Assembly (NCBI RefSeq): GCF_018324205.1
Contig: NZ_AP023356.1
Location: forward strand, 8,872,501 to 8,936,500
DNA: 64,000 nt
DNA from: Actinoplanes ianthinogenes
GTDB taxonomy: Bacteria; Actinomycetota; Actinomycetes; Mycobacteriales; Micromonosporaceae
Direction: 5' to 3'
Shown here: positions 1 through 8,424 of the stretch, in pieces
How positions within the stretch are numbered: the first letter of the stretch is position 1
How the letters are laid out: every line of letters starts with the position of its first letter
Translations under genes and position numbers: made by a program
Notes under the pieces: generated by a model
The model's input: only the letters and a program-made list of their open reading frames with translations
Databases searched by the model: none
Told to the model about the DNA's origin: nothing

Positions 1-1
1 C

Positions 2-292
2 TTCGAGTCGTACGACGCGGGTGAGCACTGGACGGACATCTCCAGGAACCTGCCGGACATCCCGGCCGACTCGGTCAAGCTGGTAAAGGGCGGCGGGCTG
101 GTCGCGGCCACGGACAACGCGGTCTTCTATCGGGCGGCGCACCAGCGCGGCTGGTCGGTGCTCGGAAAGAATCTGCCCACCACGACGACCCTTCAGGTCC
201 GCACGGACCCGACAGGACATGTCCTGTACGCGGCAACGCACGGTCGCGGAATCTGGTCGTTCGATCTCGGCCAGCTCCGGCACGGCCACTGA
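2..292 (+). CDS. C-terminal end of a BNR/beta-propeller repeat protein (5' end outside window)
   Basis: The 96 visible residues read in one open frame from the window edge to a TGA. They include DAGEHWTDIS, an Asp-box-like turn, and end in LYAATHGRGIWSF, the signature closing strand of secreted sialidase/xyloglucanase-like beta-propellers (VPS10/BNR repeats). Such proteins are normally exported and bind or cut glycans or act as adhesins. The N-terminus, and therefore any signal peptide or catalytic residues, lies outside the window, so the activity cannot be named. Three other BNR proteins occur at 44.7 and 58-61 kb. The stop codon forms the first bases of a terminator-like hairpin. Confidence 0.7.
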   Translation, partial: FESYDAGEHWTDISRNLPDIPADSVKLVKGGGLVAATDNAVFYRAAHQRGWSVLGKNLPTTTTLQVRTDPTGHVLYAATHGRGIWSFDLGQLRHGH

Positions 293-339
293 CCTGACGG
301 TGGTGCGGGCGAGCCGGTCTCGCCCGCGCCATCAGGTCA
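290..339. terminator. Hairpin between convergent genes
   Basis: TGACCTGA at 290-297 pairs with TCAGGTCA at 332-339, and GCGGGCGAG pairs with CTCGCCCGC above a small internal bulge. It sits between the end of the propeller gene and the end of the ferritin/DUF362 gene on the other strand, so it could end both transcripts. No U-tract follows, as is usual in high-GC actinomycetes. Confidence 0.6.
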
Positions 340-390
340 GCGCGCACCTGCCGCCGCACACCGCGCAGAACGCTCGCGTGAGGTTCGAGG

Positions 391-2223
391 TCAGGCCGGT
401 GGCCGCAGCCCGAAGGCCCGCTGGGTGGCCCACCGCACGAATCGGGTGCCCGGTCCCGCGCGGCGCAGCGGCGGAAAGGCCTCGGTGTCCATCGCCGGCA
501 CGAACACCTCCCCGGAACGGCTGGCGTACACGTAGACCGGGGACGCCAGCCGGGCCAGGACCCGACGCAGCCCGAATCTGCCCGGCAGGCGCAGATCCGC
601 GGCGATCGGACCGACGTCGCCGTGCACCCTCGCCGGACGGACGTCACGGCCGAACCAGTGCCGGGCCCGGCGCACCAGCGGCACCCGGCCGGGATCCGGT
701 ATGCCCATGTCGGCCAGCGCCTGCCAGTCGACGCTGACCGGGTCGGGCCCGGCGTACAGCCGATGCAGCGTCACCGGCCGATCGCACCCCATCACGCCGA
801 ACAGACCGGTCGCCACCGGCCCCCAGCCGTCGACGATCGCGAAGTCGGGCGGGCAGGCGTCGAGCAGCATCATGATGGCGCTCTCGTGATCGAGCTCCCG
901 CCCCGCGTAGACCGTCTGTTCCGTACGCATACCGGTGCCGACCAGCGAGTTCAGCGAGAGATGCCCACCCTGCCGCGGATCGGTCCGCAGCTTGGGCACG
1001 ACGATGCGCACGTCCGCGTCCAGCCAGGTGCCGCTCGCCGTGGACTGGGAGATCCCGCGGTCGAAGGCCAGCGGCCGTTGATCGGACTGCACGTCGACGA
1101 TCCGGTACTCGGGCGCCTCGAATCCGAAGTACCGGGCCACCTCCCCGACCGACCGGCGCGCATACACCCGCTCGTACACCGATGGCGCCTCCAGCACCGC
1201 CACGTCCGTCGCACCGTGCCGTCGCACGTACCGGGACAGGGCTCCGATCAGTTCGGGGGAGACGATGTTCGAACGGTCGGCGCGGGAGTAGCCGAGGATG
1301 AACGCGGTGCGGATGGCGACCCGGCCGGGCCTGGCGCGCACCAGGTCACCGAGACCGGCGTCGTCGAGCAGCGGGAACAGCGCTGCTTCGAGCGGCACAC
1401 CCGGGAGCTCCGCCACCCAGACCGGTCCGCCGGTGGCGGGCCACGACCGCCGCGCGGCGATGCCCCGGTGCTCGCCGGGCAGGAACCACTCACTGACCTT
1501 CGCCAGCCCGGCGATGATCGTCGCCTCGCTCGTCCCGGCCGCCGGCCGATCCGCGGCGTCGAACGACCGGGCCAGCACCGCGAACATCTCGCGGTGACGC
1601 TGCTCGTCGGCCCGGATCCGCTCGAACTGGGCCTGCTCCACCGGGTCGGCCGCCAGCTGGATCAGGCGCTCGTAACACAGCTCCGCGCTGCGTTCCAGCG
1701 CCTCGTTGAGCGCGCAGTACCGCGCGAAGCTCTGGTAGGACAGCCCGGCTGCCAGGTCCCGCGACACCTGCCCGCTCAGGCGCCCGGCCAGCAGCACGAC
1801 CGTCGCCACCGGCCAGCCCAGCCAGGACCGGGAGAACGATCGGTGGTGCCGCGTCGCCGATACCCATCCGCCGATGACGCCGACGACCTGGCGGGCGTAG
1901 ACGCGTGCCCGGTGCCGGCGCACGGACAACAGCCGCCCACGAATGTAGATCGTGTGCAGTTCTTCGTCCTTCCAAGCCCAGACGAGGGCATGGTGAACGA
2001 GGGCCCGGACGGCGTCCGAGACGGGAAGGCTTGCCACTCGCTCAGCGACGACCGCCTCGTCGTAGGCCTTGGAGACGATCTGTTCCCGCTCCAGTGCCAG
2101 CAGCATCAGTCGTAGCCGTTCGAGGGCCGGGTCACCGCCCGGCGCGGTCCGCCACGCCGCGAGCAGCCGCTCCGTCTCGGCGATGAGCCGCGCACCCCAG
2201 CCGGCAGGCCTGTCCTCGATCAT
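391..2223 (-). CDS. Ferritin-like diiron domain fused to a DUF362 domain
   Basis: A 610-aa protein. The N-terminal ~220 residues look like a four-helix ferritin-like bundle: DEELH near residue 86-90, ELCYE near 181-185 and ADEQRH at 205-210 give E..H ligand pairs typical of non-heme diiron carboxylate proteins. From about residue 255 onward the protein resembles DUF362 (AFILGYSRADRS, VVPKLRTDP, MMLLDACPPDF, VDGWGPV), a family often annotated as iron-sulfur-related. No signal peptide is visible. The start is ATG at 2223; a TTG at 2226 is in frame just before it. A second ferritin-like protein with the same ADEQRH motif lies at 10.5 kb. The combination suggests oxidation or redox chemistry, but the substrate is unknown. 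Confidence 0.7.
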   Translation of the reverse strand: MIEDRPAGWGARLIAETERLLAAWRTAPGGDPALERLRLMLLALEREQIVSKAYDEAVVAERVASLPVSDAVRALVHHALVWAWKDEELHTIYIRGRLLSVRRHRARVYARQVVGVIGGWVSATRHHRSFSRSWLGWPVATVVLLAGRLSGQVSRDLAAGLSYQSFARYCALNEALERSAELCYERLIQLAADPVEQAQFERIRADEQRHREMFAVLARSFDAADRPAAGTSEATIIAGLAKVSEWFLPGEHRGIAARRSWPATGGPVWVAELPGVPLEAALFPLLDDAGLGDLVRARPGRVAIRTAFILGYSRADRSNIVSPELIGALSRYVRRHGATDVAVLEAPSVYERVYARRSVGEVARYFGFEAPEYRIVDVQSDQRPLAFDRGISQSTASGTWLDADVRIVVPKLRTDPRQGGHLSLNSLVGTGMRTEQTVYAGRELDHESAIMMLLDACPPDFAIVDGWGPVATGLFGVMGCDRPVTLHRLYAGPDPVSVDWQALADMGIPDPGRVPLVRRARHWFGRDVRPARVHGDVGPIAADLRLPGRFGLRRVLARLASPVYVYASRSGEVFVPAMDTEAFPPLRRAGPGTRFVRWATQRAFGLRPPA

Positions 2224-2253
2224 CAATCGATTATCGATGGCCTGCCGGAACGC

Positions 2254-2742
2254 TCACACGTTCGCCGGCCGGAAGATCCACTGCTGCTGCTCGGAGCCGT
2301 TGCAGTCCCAGAGCTGGACCTTCGTACCGTTCTTCCAGATGTTGTTGAAGTCCGCGTCGAGGCACTTGTTGTTGTAGCCGACGTGCAGGGCGCCACCGCT
2401 GGGATTCCACTGCTGTTGCTCGGAGCCGTTGCAGTCCCAGAGCTGGACCTTCGTACCGTTGTTCCAGATGTTGTTGAAATCGGCGTCGAGGCATTTGCCG
2501 TTGTAACCGACCCGGATGGTGTTGCCCTGCCGCCACCAGAGCTGCTGCGGCGAGCCGTTGCAGTCCCACAGTTGCACCGTGGTGCCGTTGGCCCAGATGT
2601 TGTTGACGTCGGCGTCCAGGCACTTGTTGTTGTATCCGACGTGCACCCGCTGGAATGGTGGCGTGGCCGCCGCCGGTGCGGCCGGTACGAGTGGTGCACC
2701 GACTGCCAGCAGCAGCGCGAGGGCGCGAGCTTTTCCGGACAT
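2254..2742 (-). CDS. Secreted ricin-type beta-trefoil lectin
   Basis: A 162-aa protein with a signal peptide (MSGKARALALLLAVG...PAAAT) followed by three ~40-residue repeats, each carrying GYN(N/G)KCLDAD, NGT(K/T)VQLWDCNGS and a QxW-type end (QQLWW, QQQWN, QQQWI). This is the complete three-lobe layout of a CBM13/RICIN beta-trefoil and nothing else, so it is a stand-alone carbohydrate-binding lectin without a catalytic domain. Repeats 2 and 3 are almost identical in DNA, which suggests recent duplication or gene conversion. It lies 27 bp upstream of the ferritin/DUF362 gene on the same strand and could be co-transcribed with it. Confidence 0.88.
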   Translation of the reverse strand: MSGKARALALLLAVGAPLVPAAPAAATPPFQRVHVGYNNKCLDADVNNIWANGTTVQLWDCNGSPQQLWWRQGNTIRVGYNGKCLDADFNNIWNNGTKVQLWDCNGSEQQQWNPSGGALHVGYNNKCLDADFNNIWKNGTKVQLWDCNGSEQQQWIFRPANV

Positions 2743-2901
2743 GATTTCTCTCCCCGTTTCTGACGGATTCGCAGGCTGCCAAGAACGCTAGGAGCCCCGC
2801 CGCGAGGTCGTGGGGAAATGGGTCAGCCGCGCGACCCGGCCACCGCTATCTGGCCGAACGGCTGGATGGCCCCGGCCGTTCGGCCGACCGCTGCCCGGTG
2901 G

Positions 2902-3675
2902 TCAGCCCCGGCGGGCGATCCGCTGCGTCAACGTGTGCGCCGCCTCCAGCAGCAGGGCACCCAGCTGCCCCGTCCGCTCGCCGTTGAACCGCGACTCCAC
3001 GCCGGTCAGACTCAAGGCCCAGGCCGGCGACCCGGTCCGGTCGAATACGACCGCCCCGACCCCCCAACTGCCCGGCACGATCAGCCCCGGATTCACCGCG
3101 TATCCCCGCCGCCGGGTGGCCGCCACCCGCCGCGACAGCGCTTCCGCCTCATGCTGCGCGCCATAGGCCGCCGCCAATTCGCCGGCTCGCGACCGTACAT
3201 AGGCCTCGGCGTCGTCGAGGGGCAGCATCGCCAGAATCGCCAGCCCCGCCGATGCCACCCCGAGTGGAAACCGGATTCCTTCGTGCAACACGTGCGACCG
3301 AAGCGGAAAACTGCCTTCCTCCCCGGCAAGGCACACCGTCTCGTCGCCCCGCCGGGCCGAGAAGAACGCACTCTCCCCGGTCTTCACCGCCAGCGACCGC
3401 AACACATCCCGAGCCGTCGACGTCACGTCATACCGCTCCGCCGCCACCGAACCGAGCAGGAACAGTTCCGGGCCGAGATACCACCGCCCCCGCCGAGCGT
3501 CCCGGTCCACGAACCCTTCCTCGGCCAGCGCCGCCAGCACCCGCTGCGCGGTGGACCGGGGCAATCCGGTGGCCGAGGCCACCTCCACCGTCGTCACCCC
3601 GTCGGCCGCGCCCGACCCGACCCGGCGCAACACCGCCGCCACTCGCGCCACCAGCTGCGATCCCTGCATGCTCAC
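2902..3675 (-). CDS. IclR-family transcriptional regulator
   Basis: A 257-aa protein with an N-terminal winged helix-turn-helix (VEVASATGLPRSTAQRVLAAL, residues ~30-50) and a C-terminal IclR effector-binding domain (FPLGVASAGLAILAMLP, RRRGYAVNPG). IclR proteins bind small aromatic or organic acids and repress or activate adjacent catabolic genes. It is divergent from the CoA-transferase/thiolase operon starting 84 bp away, so that operon is its likely target. The start may be GTG at 3675 or ATG at 3669. Two inverted repeats sit in the shared promoter. Confidence 0.9.
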   Translation of the reverse strand: MSMQGSQLVARVAAVLRRVGSGAADGVTTVEVASATGLPRSTAQRVLAALAEEGFVDRDARRGRWYLGPELFLLGSVAAERYDVTSTARDVLRSLAVKTGESAFFSARRGDETVCLAGEEGSFPLRSHVLHEGIRFPLGVASAGLAILAMLPLDDAEAYVRSRAGELAAAYGAQHEAEALSRRVAATRRRGYAVNPGLIVPGSWGVGAVVFDRTGSPAWALSLTGVESRFNGERTGQLGALLLEAAHTLTQRIARRG

Positions 3676-3700
3676 ATTATGAGCACGTGACGCCCGTCAC
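3670..3700. promoter_or_regulatory. Inverted repeats in the IclR / CoA-transferase divergent promoter
   Basis: GCTCA-N5-TGAGC lies at 3670-3684, overlapping the IclR start, and GTGACG-CC-CGTCAC lies at 3687-3700. Both are perfect. IclR proteins bind palindromes of about 14-16 bp in shared divergent promoters, so these are candidate operators. Binding is an inference. Confidence 0.4.
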
Positions 3701-3758
3701 GGCCGCCAGGTGATCAGATCGAGGGCGAGAGCCGTCGATGTGCCTACCGTCCCGCGCC

Positions 3759-4449
<691 letters not shown>

Positions 4450-4463
<14 letters not shown>

Positions 4464-5106
4464 CGACATGGCGGCGATCGCCGCCTCCGAACTGACCGAC
4501 GGCCAGTACGTCAACCTCGGCATCGGCATCCCCACCCTGGTGGCGAACCACCTGCCCGCGGGTGTGCGGGTGACCTTGCAGAGCGAGAACGGCATCCTCG
4601 GCATGGGCCCGTTCCCGTACGAGGGTGACGAGGACGCCGACCTGATCAACGCGGGCAAGCAGACCGTCACCCTGCTGCCCGGCGCGTCGGTGTTCGACTC
4701 GGCCACCTCGTTCGGCATGATCCGCGGCGGTCACGTGCAGACCGCGATCCTGGGCGCGCTCCAGGTCGCGGCCAACGGCGACCTGGCGAACTGGACCATC
4801 CCCGGCAAGCTCGTCAAGGGCATGGGCGGCGCGATGGACCTGGTCGCGGGCACCCCACGAGTCATCGTCGTCACCGAGCACGTCGCCAAGGACGGCTCCC
4901 CGAAGATCGTCGACCGCTGCACCCTGCCGCTGACCGGCGCCGGTGTCGTCGACCGGATCATCTCCGACCGCGCGGTCTTCGACGTCACCGTGGACGGTCT
5001 GGTGCTGCGCCGCCTCGCCGACGACCAGACCGTCGACGGCCTGCTGGAACTGACCGGCGCCGGCTTCACGGTGGACCTGACCGAGGTGGCGGCATGGGCG
5101 TCGTGA
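4450..5106 (+). CDS. 3-oxoacid CoA-transferase, subunit B
   Basis: A 218-aa beta subunit. The SENGILGMGPF motif contains the catalytic glutamate (E46) that forms the glutamyl-CoA thioester intermediate; GMGGAMDLV and the C-terminal TGAGFTVD are also typical. It starts with GTG inside the end of subunit A and its own end overlaps the thiolase start by 13 bp, so the three genes are translationally coupled. The operon would convert a 3-oxoacid to its CoA ester and then cleave it. Confidence 0.92.
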
Positions 5107-6248
5107 TCGCCGGCTACGCCCGGACCCCGTTCCTGCGCTACACCGGGGCGTTCGCCAAGGTTCCGGCCGCCGAGCTCGGCGCGCACGCCACCCGGGCCGC
5201 GCTGGCCCGCGCGGGTGTCCCGGCCGACGCCGTGCAGCGCGTCTTCGCCGGTCAGGTGCTCCAGGGCCTGGCCGGGCAGAACCCGGCCCGCCAGGCCGCC
5301 GTCGCCGCGGGCATTCCGCTCTCCGCCCCGGCGACCACGATCAACGCCGTCTGCCTCTCCGGCATGGAAGCGGTCGTGGCGGCCGTTGACCTGATCGAAT
5401 CCGGACGCGCCGCCATCGTCGTGGCGATCGGCATGGAGTCCATGTCGCTCGCCCCGCACGCCGCCCGCAGTCGCGCCGGCGCCCGGTACGGCGCGATCGA
5501 ACTGCTCGACACCCTGGAGCACGACGGCCTCACCGACGCGTTCGAGAAGCGTTCGATGGGCGCCTCCACCGAGGCCGGCAACACCGATCTGCGGCTGGAC
5601 CGCGCCGGTCAGGACGCCTGGGCCGCCCGCTCGCACCAGCGGGCCGCCGCCTCGCGGGACTTCCTCGCCGGCGAGATCGAACCCTTCACGATCAAAGACC
5701 AGGTCCACGGTACGGACGACGGCGTGCGCCCGGACACCACGGTGGAGACCCTCACCAGGCTGCGCCCGGCGTTCGCCACCGACGGCACCATCACCGCCGG
5801 CAACGCGTCGCAGCTCACCGACGGCGCCGCCGCGCTGGTCCTGATGAGCGAGGCCGCGGCGGCCGGGCACGGCGTCACCGCGCTGGCCCGGGTGCGAGCC
5901 TCGGCCCTGGTCGCCGGCCCGGACGTGCGCCTGCACCACCAGCCGTCGAACGCCGTCGGCGCCGCCCTCAAGCAGCTCGGCGTCGAGCCCTCGGCGCTCG
6001 CCCGCATCGAGGTGAACGAGGCCTTCGCCGCGGTGGCGGTCGCCTCGGCCGCCGCGCTGGGTGTCGGCCCGGACGTCGTCAACGTGCACGGCGGGGCGAT
6101 CGCTCTCGGTCACCCGATCGGCGCGTCCGGCGCCCGCATCGTGGGCACCTTGGCCCGCCAGCTCCAGGGGTGCGGCAGCGGCTCGCTCGGCGCGGCCGCG
6201 ATCTGCGGGGGAGGGGGACAGGGCTCCGCCGTCATCCTGGAGGCGTAG
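5094..6248 (+). CDS. Thiolase (acetyl-CoA C-acyltransferase)
   Basis: A 384-aa thiolase with the complete active site: nucleophilic Cys87 (NAVCLSG), His340 (GHPIGASG) and Cys371 (ICGGGGQG). It would cleave a 3-oxoacyl-CoA, most simply acetoacetyl-CoA to two acetyl-CoA, or 3-oxoadipyl-CoA to succinyl-CoA and acetyl-CoA. Its coupling to the CoA-transferase pair and the adjacent IclR regulator fits either ketone-body/short-chain acid use or the last steps of beta-ketoadipate catabolism. No upstream pca ring-cleavage genes are visible, so the first is at least as likely. Confidence 0.92.
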   Translation: MGVVIAGYARTPFLRYTGAFAKVPAAELGAHATRAALARAGVPADAVQRVFAGQVLQGLAGQNPARQAAVAAGIPLSAPATTINAVCLSGMEAVVAAVDLIESGRAAIVVAIGMESMSLAPHAARSRAGARYGAIELLDTLEHDGLTDAFEKRSMGASTEAGNTDLRLDRAGQDAWAARSHQRAAASRDFLAGEIEPFTIKDQVHGTDDGVRPDTTVETLTRLRPAFATDGTITAGNASQLTDGAAALVLMSEAAAAGHGVTALARVRASALVAGPDVRLHHQPSNAVGAALKQLGVEPSALARIEVNEAFAAVAVASAAALGVGPDVVNVHGGAIALGHPIGASGARIVGTLARQLQGCGSGSLGAAAICGGGGQGSAVILEA

Positions 6249-6348
6249 TTGTTCACCATTTGCGTACTTTTAATGCGTTTGTAGCCATCACGAAACGACG
6301 CCACTGAACTTACTACCCTCCAGTAACTTGAGGGAATGGGGTTCATCT

Positions 6349-7911
6349 ATGCGCCGTCTTGCGGGCGTACTGTCGATGGTGCTCTTGATGCTGGCGGTGG
6401 TCGCCGCTCCCGTTTCGGCGGCGGCGCCCACCACCGGCTTCCACTGGAACGACATCACCGCCACCGACGGCGTGCGGCTCAAGTCGAACGTCATCGAGCC
6501 GGCCGCCCCTGGCGCGCACCCCGGCGTCGTGCTGGTCGCGAGCTGGGCGCTCAATGACTTCCAATACCTGGCGCAGGCCAAGCAGCTCGCCGAGGCGGGC
6601 TACGTGGTGCTGTCCTACACCGCCCGCGGTTTCTGGCTCTCCGGCGGCACGATCGACGTGGCCGGCCCCCGTGACATCGCCGACGCGTCCAGCGCGGTCG
6701 ACTGGATGATCGCGCACACCGGCGTCGACCCGCACCGGATCGGCATCGTCGGGATGTCCTACGGCGGCGGCATCAGCCTGCTCGCCGCCGCCCACGACCC
6801 GCGGCTGCGCGCGGTCGGCTCGCTCAGTGGCTGGTCCGACCTGGGCGCCTCGATGACCGGCGGCGACACCCGCCGGCCGCAGGCGGCCTGGTTCCTGCAG
6901 ACCGCCGCGCGGCTGGTCGGCCGCCCCTCCCCGCAGATGAACCAGATCCTCGACGACTACTGGGCCGACCGGGACGCCGAGGGCCGCGACCGCTGGGCCC
7001 GGGAGCGCTCGGCCCGTTACTCGATCGACGCGCTCAACCGCAGCCGCCCGGCCGTCCTGATCGCGCACAGCTTCGGTGACAGCATCTTCCCGGCCAACCA
7101 GATGCTCGACTTCTATGCGGCGCTGACCACCCCGAAACGCCTGGAGCTGGCCCCCGGCGACCACGCCACCGTGGAGATCTCCGGTCTGGCCGGCATCCCG
7201 AACCACGTCTGGACCAGCGTCCGCCGCTGGCTCGACCAGTACCTCGCCGGCGTCGACACCGGCATCGGCGGCGAGCCCGGCGTCGTCGTGCGCCCGCACA
7301 ACTCGTCAGCGGTCGAGTCCTACCCCGACCTGCCGCACGTGACCGGCCACAGCGACCGCCTCGCGCTCGGCGCCCCGCACGGCCTGATCCCCACCGGCGA
7401 TCTGAGCCCGGCCTCGCCGGCCGCCACCTGGACCCGTCAGATCCACGCCGGCACCGACACCATCGCCGACGGCGGCGTGGCCCTGCTGACCAACGGCCTC
7501 GAAGGCCTCACCGGCATCCCGCCGATCGTGGCGCTCCCCGCGGTCTCGCGGCGCAACGCCGGCGTGTGGCTGTCCGCCGCCGCACCGGCCGCCGGCTGGA
7601 AGGTCCGCGGTGTGCCCCAGCTGCACGCACCGCTGACCTCGTCGAACCCCACCGGCACGATCATCGCCTATCTGTACGACGTCAACGCCCTGGGCATCGG
7701 CAAACTCTTCTCCCACGCCCCGATCACCTGGCACGGCACCGGCGCCACCGTGGACCTCCCGCTCCAGGTGACCGCCTACGACGTGCCCGCCGGCCACCGC
7801 CTGGCGCTGGTCGTCGACACCAAGGACCCGCTATACCTGGACGCCAACCCGAAGCGGAACGCCACCGTCACCTTCAGCGGCGGCTCCTGGCTGGACGTCC
7901 CGCTCGCCTGA
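6349..7911 (+). CDS. Secreted X-Pro dipeptidyl-peptidase (S15)-like alpha/beta hydrolase
   Basis: A 520-aa protein. A signal peptide (about residues 1-26, LLMLAVVAAPVSAAA) precedes an alpha/beta-hydrolase domain with nucleophile Ser137 in GMSYGG, a likely acid in HSFGDSIFP and His in APGDHATVE. The C-terminal ~200 residues match the beta-rich jelly-roll domain found after the catalytic domain in CocE/NonD and S15 enzymes. It is probably an exported acylpeptidase or esterase. The ATG at 6349 was chosen because it directly begins the signal peptide and is preceded by a G-rich Shine-Dalgarno; an upstream TTG at 6328 would add seven residues. Confidence 0.82.
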   Translation: MRRLAGVLSMVLLMLAVVAAPVSAAAPTTGFHWNDITATDGVRLKSNVIEPAAPGAHPGVVLVASWALNDFQYLAQAKQLAEAGYVVLSYTARGFWLSGGTIDVAGPRDIADASSAVDWMIAHTGVDPHRIGIVGMSYGGGISLLAAAHDPRLRAVGSLSGWSDLGASMTGGDTRRPQAAWFLQTAARLVGRPSPQMNQILDDYWADRDAEGRDRWARERSARYSIDALNRSRPAVLIAHSFGDSIFPANQMLDFYAALTTPKRLELAPGDHATVEISGLAGIPNHVWTSVRRWLDQYLAGVDTGIGGEPGVVVRPHNSSAVESYPDLPHVTGHSDRLALGAPHGLIPTGDLSPASPAATWTRQIHAGTDTIADGGVALLTNGLEGLTGIPPIVALPAVSRRNAGVWLSAAAPAAGWKVRGVPQLHAPLTSSNPTGTIIAYLYDVNALGIGKLFSHAPITWHGTGATVDLPLQVTAYDVPAGHRLALVVDTKDPLYLDANPKRNATVTFSGGSWLDVPLA

Positions 7912-7920
7912 CCGCGGCGC

Positions 7921-8271
7921 TCACGCCGACCCGGCCTTGCCCAGCTCCACGGCCGCGACGAGCGCGTTCATCAGGGGCGGCACCACGACAAGGGCACCCA
8001 GGAACATCCGGAGACTCACCAGCCGCCGCGGCACGAGGAGCAGCGCCAGCAGTGCCGCGGCGGCCACCCCTCCGGTCACCAGTGGCCAGACGCTGAACAC
8101 CGGCGTGTTCGTGTGCATGCACGCGTGGTCGAAGCCGTCACCGCAACTGGCGTCCATCCCGCCGACCGCCGCGAACCCCGGCACACAACACATCAGGGAC
8201 ACGGCCGGCACCAGAGCGAGCCCGATCCACGTGGCCACGCGCCTCGTCGACGCCGATGAATCCTTCGTCAT
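7921..8271 (-). CDS. Small membrane protein of unknown function
   Basis: A 116-aa protein with three hydrophobic stretches long enough to span the membrane (ATWIGLALVPAVSLMCCV, PLVTGGVAAAALLALLLVP, FLGALVVVPPLMNALVAAV). A Cys/His-containing loop (SCGDGFDHACMHTN) between the first two segments is probably extracytoplasmic. I recognise no family. It converges on the S15-like gene with a 9-bp gap. An in-frame GTG at 8280 could add three residues. Confidence 0.6.
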   Translation of the reverse strand: MTKDSSASTRRVATWIGLALVPAVSLMCCVPGFAAVGGMDASCGDGFDHACMHTNTPVFSVWPLVTGGVAAAALLALLLVPRRLVSLRMFLGALVVVPPLMNALVAAVELGKAGSA

Positions 8272-8424
8272 GGCCGCCACCGTAACGGGGGACTGCGGTG
8301 TTTCACATTTTCTTGCCTCGCACGCCGGCCGGGGGCGCCCACTTCGTTGACGGGGCCCGACCGGGCCAGAAGGATTTCCGCTCAGTTTCCTTACGGTTTC
8401 GCCCTAGTCGGGAGGCCCCGTCGC

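Noticed and set aside
2069..2377. Plus-strand frames across the lectin and ferritin genes
   Set aside because: They are antisense to clear domain-containing genes and have no ribosome-binding site.
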